Below, one piece after another: positions 12,595 to 24,702 of a stretch of DNA of 64,000 nucleotides (its first letter is position 1; each line of letters opens with the position of its first letter). The notes beneath the pieces are model-generated. The model saw only the letters and a program-made list of their open reading frames with translations, was not told the DNA's origin and did not search any database. The stretch comes from Stercorarius parasiticus (Eukaryota > Chordata > Aves > Charadriiformes > Stercorariidae), in assembly GCA_013396915.1 (NCBI GenBank), contig VWZL01000009.1:217150-281149 (forward strand), written 5' to 3'. The position numbers and the translations under genes are program-made.

Positions 12595-13080
12595 AGCTGC
12601 ATCCCTGCAGCGGCGCTGCTCTGGCCGGTCTCGGCGCCGGGGGCTGCAGAGAGTCCGGCCCCCGCCAGCGGCGGCGCGGGGCTGTGCTGCCGCAGGAACG
12701 GGGTTAGCAACCGTATTGCGACTCCCGGCGTCTCTGTGGCTTCCTCACTGCTCCAGCAGGGAAATAGTCTGCACCAGACTTGTTTTCTGGCACCGGCTGC
12801 CTTCCTGCTGTGCCAGCTCCAATGTGTAGGCTGGCACATTGCAGAAATGGGGGGGGGAAGGAGTGGAAACAGAGTCCCGGCTCCCTCGCCTCCCGTTCGG
12901 ACCCGCCGTCCCTGGCCCCAGGGGAACCTCTGCTTGTGGGAAGGCAAACCCGCCGCCGGCATCCCGAGTCTCCACGGGAGGGTGGGGACGCTGCAGGCTG
13001 TCCCCTGCTCGCCCCACGCAAGCCGTGGGGCTGTGGAGCAGGCGGCAGTTTGGGCAGGAGCGCAGCACGCTTGGTGTTCG
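12595..13080. promoter_or_regulatory. CpG-rich patch
   Basis: Lines in the first 130 bases carry 7-9 CpG per 60 bases at about 70% GC, and density stays above background to about 13080. Open frames of 100-180 codons on both strands overlap here because stop codons are rare in GC-rich DNA; none looks like a known protein. There is a G9 run near 12847-12856. It could be an orphan CpG island or an unseen first exon. Confidence 0.4.
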
Positions 13081-14094
13081 GGGCGGTTGATGCTAGAAAC
13101 GGAAAGGCGCTTGCACTGAACTGCTCCGGAAATTCCGCCCCAAAAGCAGCTCCCTTTGGGAAGAGCCAGTGTTGCTGTAGGTTAGATGTCAGCGGCTTTC
13201 TTCACGAGCCCGGGCATCCATAGAGTGAGTGGAGATGGAGCAGAAATGTATGTGAGTGCCAGAGCCAGCGCTGCCATGTTAAGCTTTGGAACTTGACGTG
13301 CAAGTTAATTTCTGCATTCATTTTGCTTTAAAATAAAGGTTGGCTTCGTGCTGTTCCATGCGTGAAACAAGAACGTGCCTTGAGCTGCTTTTTTAGTAGC
13401 TCTTTAAAATGAAAATTCTTGCAGAGGCAAAGATCTGGGTGTAGTAACGAGACTGCTGTACGTGTGCTGTAGCAGCACATTGAGCTGGTTGAAAATGACC
13501 TTTTTCCGTACATTTTGATCAGGGTTTTTTATGCTCCCGTTCTTTCGAAATATGCTCCAGTCCACACGTGGCAGAGGATAGTCAATAGCCGACAGGACAG
13601 CATTAACACGTGAAGTCCGCGCCGCTGGGGTTAGGGTCACGTTGCCACCACCACAAGTAAGCTGTGTGCCCACGGGAGAGACGGTAGGATTACGCGGTAT
13701 CTTTCTGATTAACAATGGGACCTTCTACCTGGAGATTAAAGAACAAAAGCCTGAGAAGACAGTTAATTATAGCTTAAGCTTCACAAGCAGAGTTAATGAG
13801 TTTTAACGTGCCTCAATTAATAACTAATTGGGTTTTGTGCCTCAGCTGTGAATGGAAGTGTAGGGGTGTCCAGGAAAAAAAAATGGGCCTGAAGATGAGC
13901 TATTTTTAATTGAAATACTGTAGGATCCTTGTGCAGTGGAAAAGGGGTGCCCTGGTGTTATTTCACATTTTTAATGCAAAGGGAAAATGAAATGGGAGGT
14001 TGTTCCCGAGAGGAAACCAACGGTAGCGTTACAGCACCAACAACGGAGGGGGCCTGATTTGGTCACCTGTAGCTTGGCGGTTGGAGGGTCCCCC

Positions 14095-14410
14095 ATTCAG
14101 AGGGGTACGCGAGGCTGTGACGCAGCGCCGGCCTGCAAGGAGCCGTCTGGCCGTCGCCTGCTCCCGCATTCCGCATCGTCCGTGCACAGCGGTGGGAAAC
14201 TCACCGAGGCTGAGATCTGGGGCGCTTGTATAAGCCCCCCCTTGCTCATACTGCCCCCCCTGGGATGTGCGAGCTCTGCTGGTTTGGGGCATGGGGACGC
14301 GAAGCCGCGTCCGCACACCTGTGGCAGAGTCCCAGGGTGGGGGCAGTGACGGGGGCCGGCCTGGAGCCGCCTTGAGCCCACTCGGCGCTGAGGTCCAGCG
14401 AGTGAAAGCA
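14095..14410. promoter_or_regulatory. GC-rich, CpG-rich patch
   Basis: A GC-rich stretch of about 300 bases with frequent CpG, flanked by AT-rich DNA (13750-13990 and 14450-14720). Overlapping open frames on both strands are a composition effect. No promoter elements are visible. Confidence 0.3.
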
Positions 14411-15839
14411 GGTGCCAGGAAACCTTCTGATGAATCTGGCCCAATGGGAGTGTTACTTAAAAACTAATGGGAGGTGATGGCCCAGCAGTATGCTAAGGAA
14501 TGTGTTAAAGCTTTAACTTTTCATTTAGGGTTTTTGACAAGACACTGCGGATTATAAATAATGGATGAATTCCCAAAGTATGTCTGCACTTCCTGGCTAA
14601 CTTCCCACATGGGTGAACTGTGAGTTTTCTCCTTAATTATCTGTAGGAGAACCTCTGCATATTGCTCTTTAAGCATATAATTATCCTTGATCATTTGGGA
14701 TGAATTATACGTCCTTACCACTGCATGGATTTGGTCCTAATGTAGGACATACAGTCAAGCAGATGAAAAAGATGTGAAGGACGTAGGACAGAGAAGTGCG
14801 AGGAGGAGCCTTTGTTTAAGGGTGGGAGTTTATTCGGAAGGATTTAAAAGCCGCTGTGCGTTGGATTCTGCAAGCGCTTGCTCCTGTGAGCTGCTCCTGA
14901 GAAGCAGGTTACTCTTGTAATTATTTTTTGTTTCTTTTTGGTTTTTTAACATGATTGAGCCCAAAATGTATGATAGTAGCTTTTTAAAACCAAGTACAGG
15001 TAGGTGTAGTAAGGAGAGCCTCTGTCCTCTGTGGCGTTGGGTGGGTGCGCAACACGTGTGGGGCTGGGATTTACTCTCTGCAGTTTCCCGTGTCTCGAAG
15101 CTCTTCCCCGTCAACGAGCGTGCAGGTTCTGTGGCCTCCCTTCCTGGAGGTTTCCCCGCAGAGAGCAGACAGTCTGCTCCTGCTCCTGCTTGCTTTCCAT
15201 AACGGCATTTCTCGTCATAGCGACCATATGGGATGGCTCCGTAATATTAGTAATGAGTTTGTGGTGAGGAAGGGGGCAGTGCCCAGCGACACCCGGCGAT
15301 GCTGCTTGCGCTGCCCGGTCCCGAGCACTTGCGCTCGCCCAGGTGGGTTCTGCTCCTGGGCTGCCGGGGTAGGTGCCGGTCACACGCCGAGGAGAGGGTT
15401 GTGGAGGCCTCTGCTGAAATGCAGCCCCGACACAGACCCTAGCGATTTGACGCATCTCATGGGAAACATTGCACAAGTAGGGGTGCGTGAAGAAAAAAAT
15501 TGTGATACGTAGAAATAAAGGGCCTGCTTTGACATCTTTAGTCATACCCTTAATACAGCGGTCACTTTAGGAGAAGACCTCTGTGTGCAGCTTCGACCTT
15601 ACTCCTGCCCGAGCCTGGCTGTTGGTTTGGGCTGGATGAAGCCCTGACAGCGAGCACTGGAGCTGTACGACTGTCCGTTCGGCAACGGACTCGCACCGAC
15701 CATTCCGTCTCCCAGTTCCAGGTGTCAGAGGATTTAGGTACAAAGAACTGACGCGTAGCAGAGATCTTTTTATTCTCTAGGATGGATTGTGCCTGGTAGT
15801 GCTATTGGTCTAACGAGATACTTTATGTCTTTTCCTATT

Positions 15840-16125
15840 GAAAGAGGATTATTTTTAAGCCCACAGTGAAGAGAATGTCCAGTGTTTCGCTATGATTAGC
15901 ATGTAACTCAGGCTCTGCTGGGATAAAAAAAAATGGCCAGAGGTAAAGATAGCAAAGGTTAAATTGAGTTTGTAGTAGTTAAAAAGAGCGATAAATCCTA
16001 GAGTACAAAAATAGAGGAACACTCTGCATCTCAAACAGTAGAAAATTGTCGCCTTTTGAATTTGATGCTCTGAGTGTGAAGGAAGAAAAGAAAATATATA
16101 TGCCGTTCTCCTCCTCCAGTACCGC
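15840..16125. other. AT-rich block, candidate conserved non-coding element
   Basis: AT-rich unique sequence with A/T runs, without simple repeats or transposon signatures, and broken by stops on the plus strand. On the minus strand a frame of 109 codons is open but is dominated by Phe, Tyr, Leu and Ile, as expected from AT-rich DNA. Whether the block is conserved across species cannot be judged here. Confidence 0.25.
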
Positions 16126-16250
16126 TTGTACAGAATATTTATCAGCAACTTCAGCCGCAAGCTAGGAAAACCCACAGAAGCCAAAGTGCCGCTTCAGTTT
16201 GTTTTGTTTTACTCTTACTTTTTTCTTCCATTTCATTTGAGCACCCTCAG

Positions 16251-16410
16251 GCAGAACATGGAAGCAATAAGAAAAAGAAAAGAAGTCGTTAATTTCTTAA
16301 ACGCAGCATTGTCACGCGCCGATCCTCCAACGACAGCTATTTACGCAGGGCTTACTCATCGTGCCCTTCACAACTGCCGTACAATAAATAATAAAAGATT
16401 AAAACCCTAA
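16251..16410 (+). other. candidate terminal exon, unrecognised
   Basis: A long pyrimidine tract (about 16208-16235) leads to an AG at 16249-16250. The frame that continues from it is open for about 52 codons to a TAA at 16408-16410. It has a mixed, protein-like composition (IRKRKEVVNFLNAALSRADP is the start) rather than a low-complexity one. AATAAA words occur at about 16383-16394 inside the frame, which counts against a normal terminal exon. No protein family is recognised, so a chance open frame is still the more likely reading. Confidence 0.15.
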
Positions 16411-16750
16411 ACCTGGAAAACTTAGGAAAAAAATATTAGAAAATTTTATTTCAGATTATAAAAATCCTTGAATGATTTACTTTAAGGGACAATTTCATTG
16501 CTGCCATGTGCAGGAACTAATGATCGCACAGGGCTCCGGATTGGTGAGAAGGTTGCTTGGGAAACATAGTCATAGGTAGGTGATAAAGTCATCCTTTCTC
16601 CATCGCTGCCTCACTGTCACCAGGATAGCTTTTACTATTTGTTACAAGAAAATGATAGTCCATGTACATATTTATATCTGGATGGCAATAACGTTGGCAA
16701 TAACATTCACTGAGCGATCCATGTTGTTTTAAGGAGCCCAGCTTGCCTCC
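16411..16750. other. AT-rich non-coding block
   Basis: Closed in all frames, AT-rich, with no known repeat other than the 12-bp tandem duplication at 16684-16707. The block continues the AT-rich region that begins near 15840. It is a candidate regulatory block. Confidence 0.3.
16684..16707 (+). repeat. 2 x 12-bp tandem duplication
   Basis: Two adjacent 12-base units share GGCAATAAC and differ only in the last three bases (GTT against ATT). A small local duplication inside an AT-rich block. Confidence 0.8.
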
Positions 16751-18599
16751 CCGTGCCGGCGACCCTCATCCTGCACGTGATGGGCTTTAAAAGACAGTCT
16801 CTAATGATGGAGACAGCTTCCCCCATCCTCACGTTTGCAATGAAGAATGTTCTTTGTCATGAAGCGTGTTGCTTAAAGTGGAAACAAGCGAGAAGGGTGC
16901 CTTGTCCCCTCTCGGGCGTGATGGTAGCAATCCACTTCATTCGGGTGTAGGACCTCCAAGAGCCTCGCGTTCCCCTCCAGAGAACTGTGCGTCTCCTGCA
17001 GTTTCCGAGAGGAGGATTGCTGAAACATACGAGCGGTTGGTTACTGCTTGATGTAGAAGTGGTTTTGCGATGGCTGTGGGGGAAAGGATGCGGGATTCAG
17101 GTCTGTTTCGGCTGAGAACCACCTTGCAGTGAGTGTGGATTTTTATTTTTTTTTTCTTTTTTTCTTAAAACCCTGCAAAATTAGCACGTTTGTGTACAGC
17201 CTATTGTTAGGCAAAGCTGTCAAACGAAGTAGCAGTTAGTGATGCCAAAGCCAAGAAGAAATACAATTAAAAGTGAAAGACGCTGTAGGGTACAGAAAGT
17301 AAATGCCTGTGGTTTTGGGTGATGAGGAGGACGGTTGTACGTATTTGATGGAGGTGCCCGATCGCTTCAATAAATGACACTTGCAGTAGTTCCTCCCTGT
17401 CCGCAGCTGCGTGTGCTAGCCAGTGCCTCATGGCACGGGTAACAGGGCTGAAGGGAGCCCTGCCGAAGGCACCTCTGACTCCCCTGGTCTTTCGATTTAG
17501 ACGGACACAAACTCTGCTTGTGTTTCCACCCCTGCAGAGATGCTCTTTGTGTCGGTACCTTGGGGAGATTTTCTCCATGCTTCCCAAACCTCCTCCTTGC
17601 CTTTGCCTTGCTGCACGTATTCACTCTAGCAGATATTAGTTCTTCTTATTCTTTGCTCAAGGTTCAGTATTCTCCGTTTACCTCTCTTGATTTCCAGCAT
17701 TCACCATCTTCAGCCTGCGTCCCTCAGCGACGTGAGTCTCTCTGTGCCTGACTGCGTGGTTCTTGTTATTTTGGACGCTGTTACAGGCTGTGATTCTGGG
17801 TATCTCCCTTCCTGCCCTTTCCTCTGGGTCTCTCTCAGGCAGTCAGGAGACCGCCGAAGCCCTGCCGGTTCTTCACCGCCAGCTTCTGTCCAGCGCCCAG
17901 GAAAAGCCTGTATAAAGTTTGAGTTGTTTCTCTTTGCAAGCTTTTTGGCTCGTACCCGAACTTTGCACCTTTTCTCTACCAAATACAAAGGAATTGCCTA
18001 GCAGTGGAGGGATGTTTCGGCTTCACGGAAACCGCTGGCTTTCATTCTGTGTTGAATAGTTGCGGATGTGGAAAACCGAAGCCGTGTAGTCCTGTGGGCG
18101 CCAGACGTGCCCCGTGGATGGTAGTGGCCCGACAGCAGCCGTTGCTGGTCCTGTCCCCCTTCGCGGGGGGCACGTCCTGGCAGGCAGGGGGGGAGCCAGC
18201 CTGCGGGTCCGGTCCGGTCCTTTCCCACCCAGGGCAGGGCAAGGCGGTGTGAAATGCAGATGTATTCACTGGGGAACCCTGCCGCTGGGTTTTGTCAGAC
18301 GGGGGTAACGGTTTTGCCACCTTCGGAAAACACATAGAATAGTTTTCATGTGAGGTACGTCAGAAATGGGAAGTCGTCCCTTGCCGTTGGGTTAGCGCCA
18401 AATGCGATCCACGTGGAGCTGTGTGTAGAGAGAAAACCTTTTGTTAGAGCAAATGAAATGACTGAAAAAACGCCAAAGACACAAACCTGCGAGCTTGTAA
18501 ACAGCCACCGTGCCCCAAAGGTTTCTTTGGGTTTGGGGTTTTTTATTTTTTTGTGGTTTTTTTCTTTACATTCCAAATTTGAAAAGCTTAAAAGAAGTA

Positions 18600-18614
18600 A
18601 AAAAAAAAAAAAAA
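18600..18614 (+). repeat. poly-A run (A15)
   Basis: Fifteen A in a row, preceded by a T-rich tract at 18538-18562 of opposite sense. There is no recognisable retroposed sequence upstream, so it is treated as a simple repeat. Confidence 0.85.
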
Positions 18615-20184
18615 TCTTTAACTGACTTGCCTGATGTGGCAATGCTGCTGCCCCTGCTGTATCCACACACCCCTTGCCGCCATCCCCTTCCCACGGCACA
18701 CAGACAAAGCAAGAGACAGATTTGGCATAAAAGCTCAGCGTTGCCCAGTGAATGAGTGAAGAGCAGGGCTCTCGGGAGACCACTCATTGTGTGCTGTTAG
18801 CAGCTCCTGGTTGAAAAAATCAGCGTCACGTGGCTGAAAAGAGGTTATAAACTTGATGCTACTTCAATAAGCAAGTCCCTCCTAGAGAGTAAGCTGATAG
18901 CAGACCGAATTCTCGCAAGAAAATCGCGGTGGCTCGCAAGCTGTGGTGCAGTCCAGGTCTTAACCTTCCCCTCACCATCTGAAACGCATCCAGGACGGCG
19001 AGCGTTTTTGGCACCTACCTTTCCGTCTGCACAGAAGGGGCAGGGAGCGGTGCCTGCCAAGTCCGTGGACCTTCAGGAGCTGACAGCCTGAACCCCACAG
19101 ATCACCGGTCATGCGTGCGCGGCGCCTGGGCCTTCGTCTGCCCTCCTTCCAACTCCATCTCCCGCGGCCCTGGCGTCTTGGCTGGCTCCAACACCGTGCT
19201 GTCAGCATCTCCCGCCGCTTCGCACGGCTCCCTCCTTGAAGGGGACTCTGCAGCCAAAGGAGAGCCGTCACTGTCACAGTCCTGATGTATTTATCATTCA
19301 GGGGTGGCGACAGGACAGTTGGTGATACAAGGGGGACAGTCTGCTTCGGCGCGCTCTCCAGAAGTCATAAGGAGCAAGTATGAAGGTGGTCGTTGCGGTG
19401 TCCTGACTCGATCTCTTACACGTATGCCTCGTCAGCCCGAAAGCTGGAAGCATTTGCGTTTGTTGGAGTGTGAAGTTACCACTTGAAAAACCTGTGATTC
19501 TCTGCAGGGCTCTGCTTCTGCTCATCACGCCTCGGACATGACGGCCGGCGCTGTGAGGGGTGCTTGTGGATCTGCGGGTCCACTGGTGGTGTGCCCGGGC
19601 CAGCAGAGCTCAGCCGTCGCACAGACGGAGCCAGAGCAGTGATGGGGCTTCAACAGCCTCCTCCCAGACGTGGCTCATCACCTGAGACCGCAGGCCTGAG
19701 GAAGCCAGTTCCCCCTGCTTTCAGGGCAAGTTCAGCAAAGGCACCTGAAAAAAACCCTGATTTTAAGCACGTACTGATTTGGGGGACTTAGGCACGAGGC
19801 TGAAGGCATCTCAGAATAGCCACAGTCGGGCAGGGCTACCTTAGGAAGTGCTGCTGCTTGTCTTGAAAAGATAAAGCCTTAGCCCTCTTGTTGAGCAGCC
19901 ACCCGAACGCGGCAGGATGGCTCCACAAGAGAGCTCTTAGCCGCTCAATGCTCGGCCGTGGGGGATCGGTTTCAACCCAGGTGTTACTAGCTTCAGCGCA
20001 CAGGGCGCAATTTTTATTGTCCAGTCCCTTCCTCTTTCACATATTCCTTCATTCTCACGTTAGCGGTAACTGTGTGTAAAAGAACATCATCCTTCGTGGG
20101 CAGAAAAGTGGGTTTTGCGGGTTGCCAAGCGGTGGGATTTGGGAGTGTGATAGAGAAAGGTCAGCATGGATTTTCTGGCTGCAG

Positions 20185-20262
20185 GTTTTGGGGTGTTTCT
20201 TCACCTGGTTGTGTGTCTGTGACTATTTCGGAACTTAAAGGAGGGAAGAATCAAATATTTCG
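20185..20262 (+). other. candidate internal exon (78 bp), unrecognised
   Basis: The segment follows TTTTCTGGCTGCAG (AG at 20183-20184) and ends at a perfect donor, GTAAGT at 20263. It is 78 bases long, a multiple of three, and one frame is fully open through it (including VSVTISELKGGKNQIF) with phase 1 at both ends. The acceptor is only average because the pyrimidine tract is short. Nothing similar is recognised. It could be a coding or lncRNA exon, or chance. Confidence 0.22.
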
Positions 20263-20279
20263 GTAAGTCTCTATTGTCA

Positions 20280-20697
20280 TCGTCTTCCCCCGCCTTTAAC
20301 GTACCTTTTTTTGAGCTGTTACGCGCCCCTTGTAATGTGTGTGAGCTTGTTAGTAGCCTAGTGTAAAAGGAAGCTTGAAAATGCAGTGTTCCACTTCAGT
20401 GTCCAATTAATAGTGAAAAATAACATCTCCCCAGCAGCTTATCTTAGTGCTTAATCATAACACTACAAACGGTATAAAGAAGTTTGCAAATAGTTACGTT
20501 TAGGTTGATAACTACTTGAGGCGAGGTTTGTGTTTCTGTTGCTCTTAATGAATCCCTCGGTTCCAGCGCTGGCTTAACTTGTGAGTGTTAGATGTCCGTT
20601 TACCACTTGGAAGTTTGGTTTTGGTGACTATTTCAGGCTAGCATTCAGTATGTTCTCTAAGCAAGTCTGCACATCTACATTTTTGCAGTGAGCAAAC
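20280..20697. other. AT-rich non-coding segment
   Basis: No open frame above 60 codons, no known repeat, several TTAATT and TTAATC words. Reads as unique non-coding DNA; regulatory function is possible but not shown. Confidence 0.4.
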
Positions 20698-21274
20698 ATG
20701 CAAGACCTTTTAGTGTGGCCGACTGCAAATGACATTCAGAGTCAAACCAGTATGCAGTGTACGTTTGCCCACGTGTTTCTTCTGCTTCACTTAACGCACC
20801 TCCCAAGCGTTTCAGGAGCGGCCCTCTGTCAAATCACACCATTTCTCATGGGCCAGCAGGCGTCCTTACCCGGCAGCTCCTGTTCAAACCCAGCGGCCGC
20901 GTGCTGCCGTCCCCAGAGCCCTCCAAACCGCTTACCTTGCCGTTACCTGCAGAGCTGTCAGATGAATGCCCTGTGCTCCTCCCCGCGCAGGGACACGTTA
21001 TACTGCCCTCCTTTTCTTTGACGGCTTTTCTCCTTTCGCTTGCATTGGTGAGTTTGCCTCGTGGTTTCTGCCTGGAGGAAGCTATTGCACGGAGCTCCTT
21101 CTGGTCCAGCGTTGGCCCGTGGAAGCAGGAGTTGGCATGTACGCTTGGAGAGCAGTTTCAGGGATCAGTCGTTTCTTCGCCTGACGGCAGGGCGAAGCTG
21201 AGCTTCAGGAGGAGACGCTGTATTATTTTCTCAGTGCAATGTAATGCCATATATAATTTGGACTTGAACTAAAA

Positions 21275-21533
21275 TCACAGAGTGGTTTGGGTTGGGAGGG
21301 ACCTATAAAGGCCATTCGGTCCAATACCCTGCCACGGGCAGGGACGTCTTCAACTAGAGCGGGTTGCGCACAGCCCCGTCCAGCCTGGCCTGGAATGTTT
21401 CCAGGGATGGGGCACTCACCGCCACGGTGCCAGCGTTTCACCCTGTATTGTAAAAAATGGCTTCCTTATATCTGGTCTAAATGTTTCAGTTTAACGCCAT
21501 TCCTCCTTGTCCTATCGCAACACGCCCTGCTAT
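21275..21533 (-). mobile_element. CR1 LINE, short 3' fragment
   Basis: On the plus strand this begins with the reverse complement of the classic CR1 3' end (words CACAGAGTGGTTTGGGTTGG, CAGCCTGGCCTGGAATG, CAGGGATGGGGCA, CCTTGTCCTATCGC). Only about 260 bases remain, all from the 3' untranslated end, the usual 5'-truncated form. Against the avian CR1 pattern I know, short pieces are missing in the middle (near 21415-21435 and 21480-21490). The element is an inactive relic, and the minus strand is its sense strand. Confidence 0.95.
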
Positions 21534-22020
21534 GATGGTAATTCAATTGTAAAAGAAGCGGGAGAAGGTAATTTCACTAACTTGCTACCTACTGTATTTG
21601 GCTGCTTTGTCTGAGAGCGTTGGTTGTAGTTGCTAAGCCGTTTTCTATTGCGAACAAATCTTGAGCTTCCCAAGGCCCGGAGAAGGAAGTTTCGTGTCCT
21701 GTATCAAATAACCTGGGGCCATGAAGACCGAGAGGTCAGCAGTTCAGTCCAGGCATGGCTTGCGTTGAGGGCTTGGGCCACCTTCTCAAGCTGTTATCAG
21801 GCTGCGTGGGGCGAGGGGCAGGGCGGTAGCTGAAAGGGGGAATTTGCCCTGAATGTGCAACTGGGATAAGGGGTTGAGGAGAGGGAACTGTGGGACACGG
21901 ATCCCTGGTACAGGGCAGCACTCCTGGCACGGTTATTTCTCAGCGGAGTCGATGGAGCCGAATCCTGAGCATCCCCCCTGGTTCTTGTTCTTAGTCCTGA
22001 GCTTGCAGAAGGAGTAGGAG

Positions 22021-22240
22021 TATCAGTGGCAGAAACCTGCGATTCAGACAGCGTAGTGCTGGTGTAAACTTGGTGTCATCTATTCCGCTGCACTGGTAGA
22101 GAAACTCTTGCGGACGCTTACTTTAAACCTGTCTTGTACTGATGTGACTTAATCTGATCCCTTGGTGATTTAAGCTACATTTGACATAAACTGGAGTGAA
22201 ACTGATTTCCGTTCACCCACACAGAAAATTCCAGCAATGC
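22021..22240. repeat. possible very old interspersed repeat relic
   Basis: The phrases GTGCTGGTGTAAACTTGG and ACTGGAGTGAAACTGATTTC recall the tails of ancient amniote repeats that contain TGGTGTAAAT-type words. The resemblance is short and from memory, with no clear boundaries, poly-A or target duplication. It could easily be unique sequence. Confidence 0.12.
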
Positions 22241-22639
22241 AACTGGTTCGATTTTGAAAGTGATTTTAGGGCATGGGATGGCAAGCCTATCTGGGGACGA
22301 GGAGAGCGCTGCGGTGGCTGAGGAGCGCGGAGGTGACAGCCCGCAAAGGGGCAGGTTGCAGGGTACCTGGGCACCCGGTCAGACGCCGCTGACGGGTACT
22401 AACTCCCAGCTCGGTTTGCCTGAGAGGAACTTGCTGCTGTTTGTGCACCCTCGGGTGAGCCGGCACGCTCTCTGGAGGAAGAGAAACCCTGTTCTCAAAG
22501 CACAGCAAAAGCGAATATTCTGCCTAAAGGATTTGAGGTTCTTCTCTGTTGTTGTTACTCTAATATCGAGCAGAGTTTTACAACGTACTCCCAGATGGTG
22601 GCTGAACGTACCTATGCTTCGGGACCTCATCATGTAAGC

Positions 22640-22985
22640 AGAAATTAAAAATGATATTTTTTTAAGAGGAATGCCGGCTCTTCATCAGTTGCCACGATTA
22701 TCGGGGAATCTTTGAAAGCCTACAGCAGAGCTGTGTTTGTTATTCATTTTGATATCCAGATCTACTTAGGGAAAGGAATTGGGTTAGATAAAATCGTTAG
22801 AAAAGGGAAGCTGGAGCACACCTCTTCAAAGCAAGATGATGTGTAACAGCATCCCAGCCGGGAGCTCTCGGACTCCAGGACCGTAGCCAGCATTATTTTA
22901 ATTTCTAGAACAGCAAGAACAGCTTGTAACCTAGGGGTAAGGCACCGCCTTAGCTACTTCTGTTTTGCCGGCCGGTGTAGCGTGA
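22640..22985. other. non-coding segment, nothing recognised
   Basis: AT-leaning unique sequence with no frame above 60 codons. A donor-like GGGGTAAGG at about 22934-22942 has no partner acceptor of quality. Confidence 0.45.
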
Positions 22986-23224
22986 CTCGGTGACTTCGCT
23001 GAGCCCGTACAGGAAGCCCTCAGGATGTTGGTTTGCCCAATGGGCGCTAAGATGTGGCCTCTTTGTTTTTATTCGAAGCTGTGGGGTTTTTTTTCTTGTT
23101 GAGCTAGAGCTCGGGTTTGAGTTGAGTGCTCTCCTTTTCGTTTGTAATGGTGCTGCGGGGTTTCAAAGGGCAGCTCGTGGAAAGGCGAGAGCCTGAGCAT
23201 CGGTGGGTTGTCAGGGCCAAAGGA

Positions 23225-23420
23225 AGCTGCAGAGCCAGCTGCCAAAGTCAGACGTGTGTAACGGCCTCCTCTCCCGGCACGTGTCGCATGCGTCCCACCT
23301 CCGCTGCAGGGGGCGGAGGGGAGAGCGCGCTCTGGAGCAGGAGGAGCTGGCATTTGGGCGGAACACGCCATGAACCCCTTCCCCAGGAGACCTGCCCGCG
23401 CACTTAAGACTGGAGCTTTT
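23225..23420. promoter_or_regulatory. CpG-rich patch with a CTCF-like core
   Basis: A locally GC- and CpG-rich stretch. At 23303-23316 the plus strand reads GCTGCAGGGGGCGG, which matches the CTCF core CCASYAGRKGGCRS at most positions, with mismatches at the first and third. This is a weak motif match and no second site is evident nearby. Confidence 0.25.
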
Positions 23421-24557
23421 TAGGTGTGGCCGGCTCTGTTGCCCCACTTCCGGATGGTCACTCACCACTGAGCAGCAGATGCAGCAAGAAGTTCCTGTGT
23501 CCCATTTTCCAGGGCCATCGCTGCCTCTGGAGGAGGGGTTGGGAGCTTGCTTTGGTTTTCCAAGCTGGGAGGAGAGAAGCGCCTCCCGCTCGCAGGCTGC
23601 TGGCTCGCCTGAGCTCCGGCGTGCGGAGCAAGCCTCAGCTGTGTCACAGCGCCTGCGCTCTGTAGGTGATACAGGCAGCGAGATATTGCCCTCCTACGGA
23701 GCGGCTACGGGGAGCGTGAGCAGCAGAGAGGGGAAGAGCACGCCTGCCTCCAGTCACCGAGCTGACTCAGCGCAAGATGGCTCAGGACTGAATGGACGAT
23801 GGGCTGTAACAGTTGAAAGGAGCAGCTGTAGGGCAGCCCCTGCCAGGTCAGCAGGTTAGGGAGGAGGTGTTGGGCGCATCACTAGAAGTAAGGTGAGCTG
23901 AACGCTATGAACGGAGCCGGGAGGGCACCAGATGTGTTACTCTGCGACGATCGCCATGGAAATGGGTGTTCTGGAAGGCCAGGAGCCACACCTCCCTTCC
24001 GTTGTGTTTGATAGCGTTCCCTGTCTAGGAGTGCTGCTGGCTTCCAGTTCAAAACGTCTTCCTGGTGGTGCTCCGAGTGCTTCTCCCGTCACCGCTTCTT
24101 GGCACCAACTTTATTGTGAGAGCAGCAACTTTCGTATGGTATGAGATAGATTGGGGTTTTGCCTAAAGGCTGTAGGGAGGAATTCCGTTCCCTCCCACCT
24201 ATACATGTAGAATTTTAAGAGCTGTGCTAAGTGTTCCCTTTGAAGAGTCAAAAAACTTGAACTTCTGAACCGCCAGTTCTTTGCAGTCCTGCCAAAAGCA
24301 CATGTTGCCAGATCCGTATCTCCTGAGCTTTTCTGACCATGGATCGCAAAAGCAGGTGTTTATGTCCCGTATCGAGTTATTTGTATGCTCCACGCTGCGA
24401 AATGTGGGTCTGGAGGCAAGTTTCCGAGTGTAAATTAGAAATGACCCTAGGTGAAGTAACCGCTGCATAAAAGCATGTACAGAATGTACCCGTGGGGGGC
24501 TGCCTGGCTTTCTGGGAGATGAAAGATCTGGCTTCAATCTCGTTGCTATAGCCACAG

Positions 24558-24702
24558 GTCAATACGAACTTGGAGCCGAACTACACGCCCAGCAAAACTG
24601 GAGAAATTTCAGGAAAATTCCCCTGGTTGGCCTGGATAAGCAAGAAAGGAAGTCATTTTCGGCTTGCTAACCAGCCAAGACTGAACTGGAAGCGCTGGGA
24701 AG
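24558..24702 (+). other. candidate internal exon (145 bp), unrecognised
   Basis: It follows a pyrimidine-rich tract ending in CCACAG (AG at 24556-24557) and ends at GGGAAG followed by GTAAAG (donor at 24703). One frame is open from the first base to the donor, starting in phase 0 and ending after one base of the next codon; an in-frame TAG sits just upstream inside the acceptor tract, as expected at a true intron edge. The translation is basic and rich in Trp and Asn (for example FPWLAWISKKGSHFRLANQP) and resembles nothing I know. Confidence 0.22.

Noticed and set aside
16383..16400. AATAAA words suggesting a poly-A site
   Set aside because: The words recur throughout AT-rich DNA and no transcript end is evident.
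16385..16415. CCCTAAACC reminiscent of telomere repeat
   Set aside because: A single unit without tandem repetition, so not an interstitial telomere.
20930..20960. Two minus-strand donors, GTAAGC and GTAACG, close together
   Set aside because: No acceptor that gives an exon with a clean frame.
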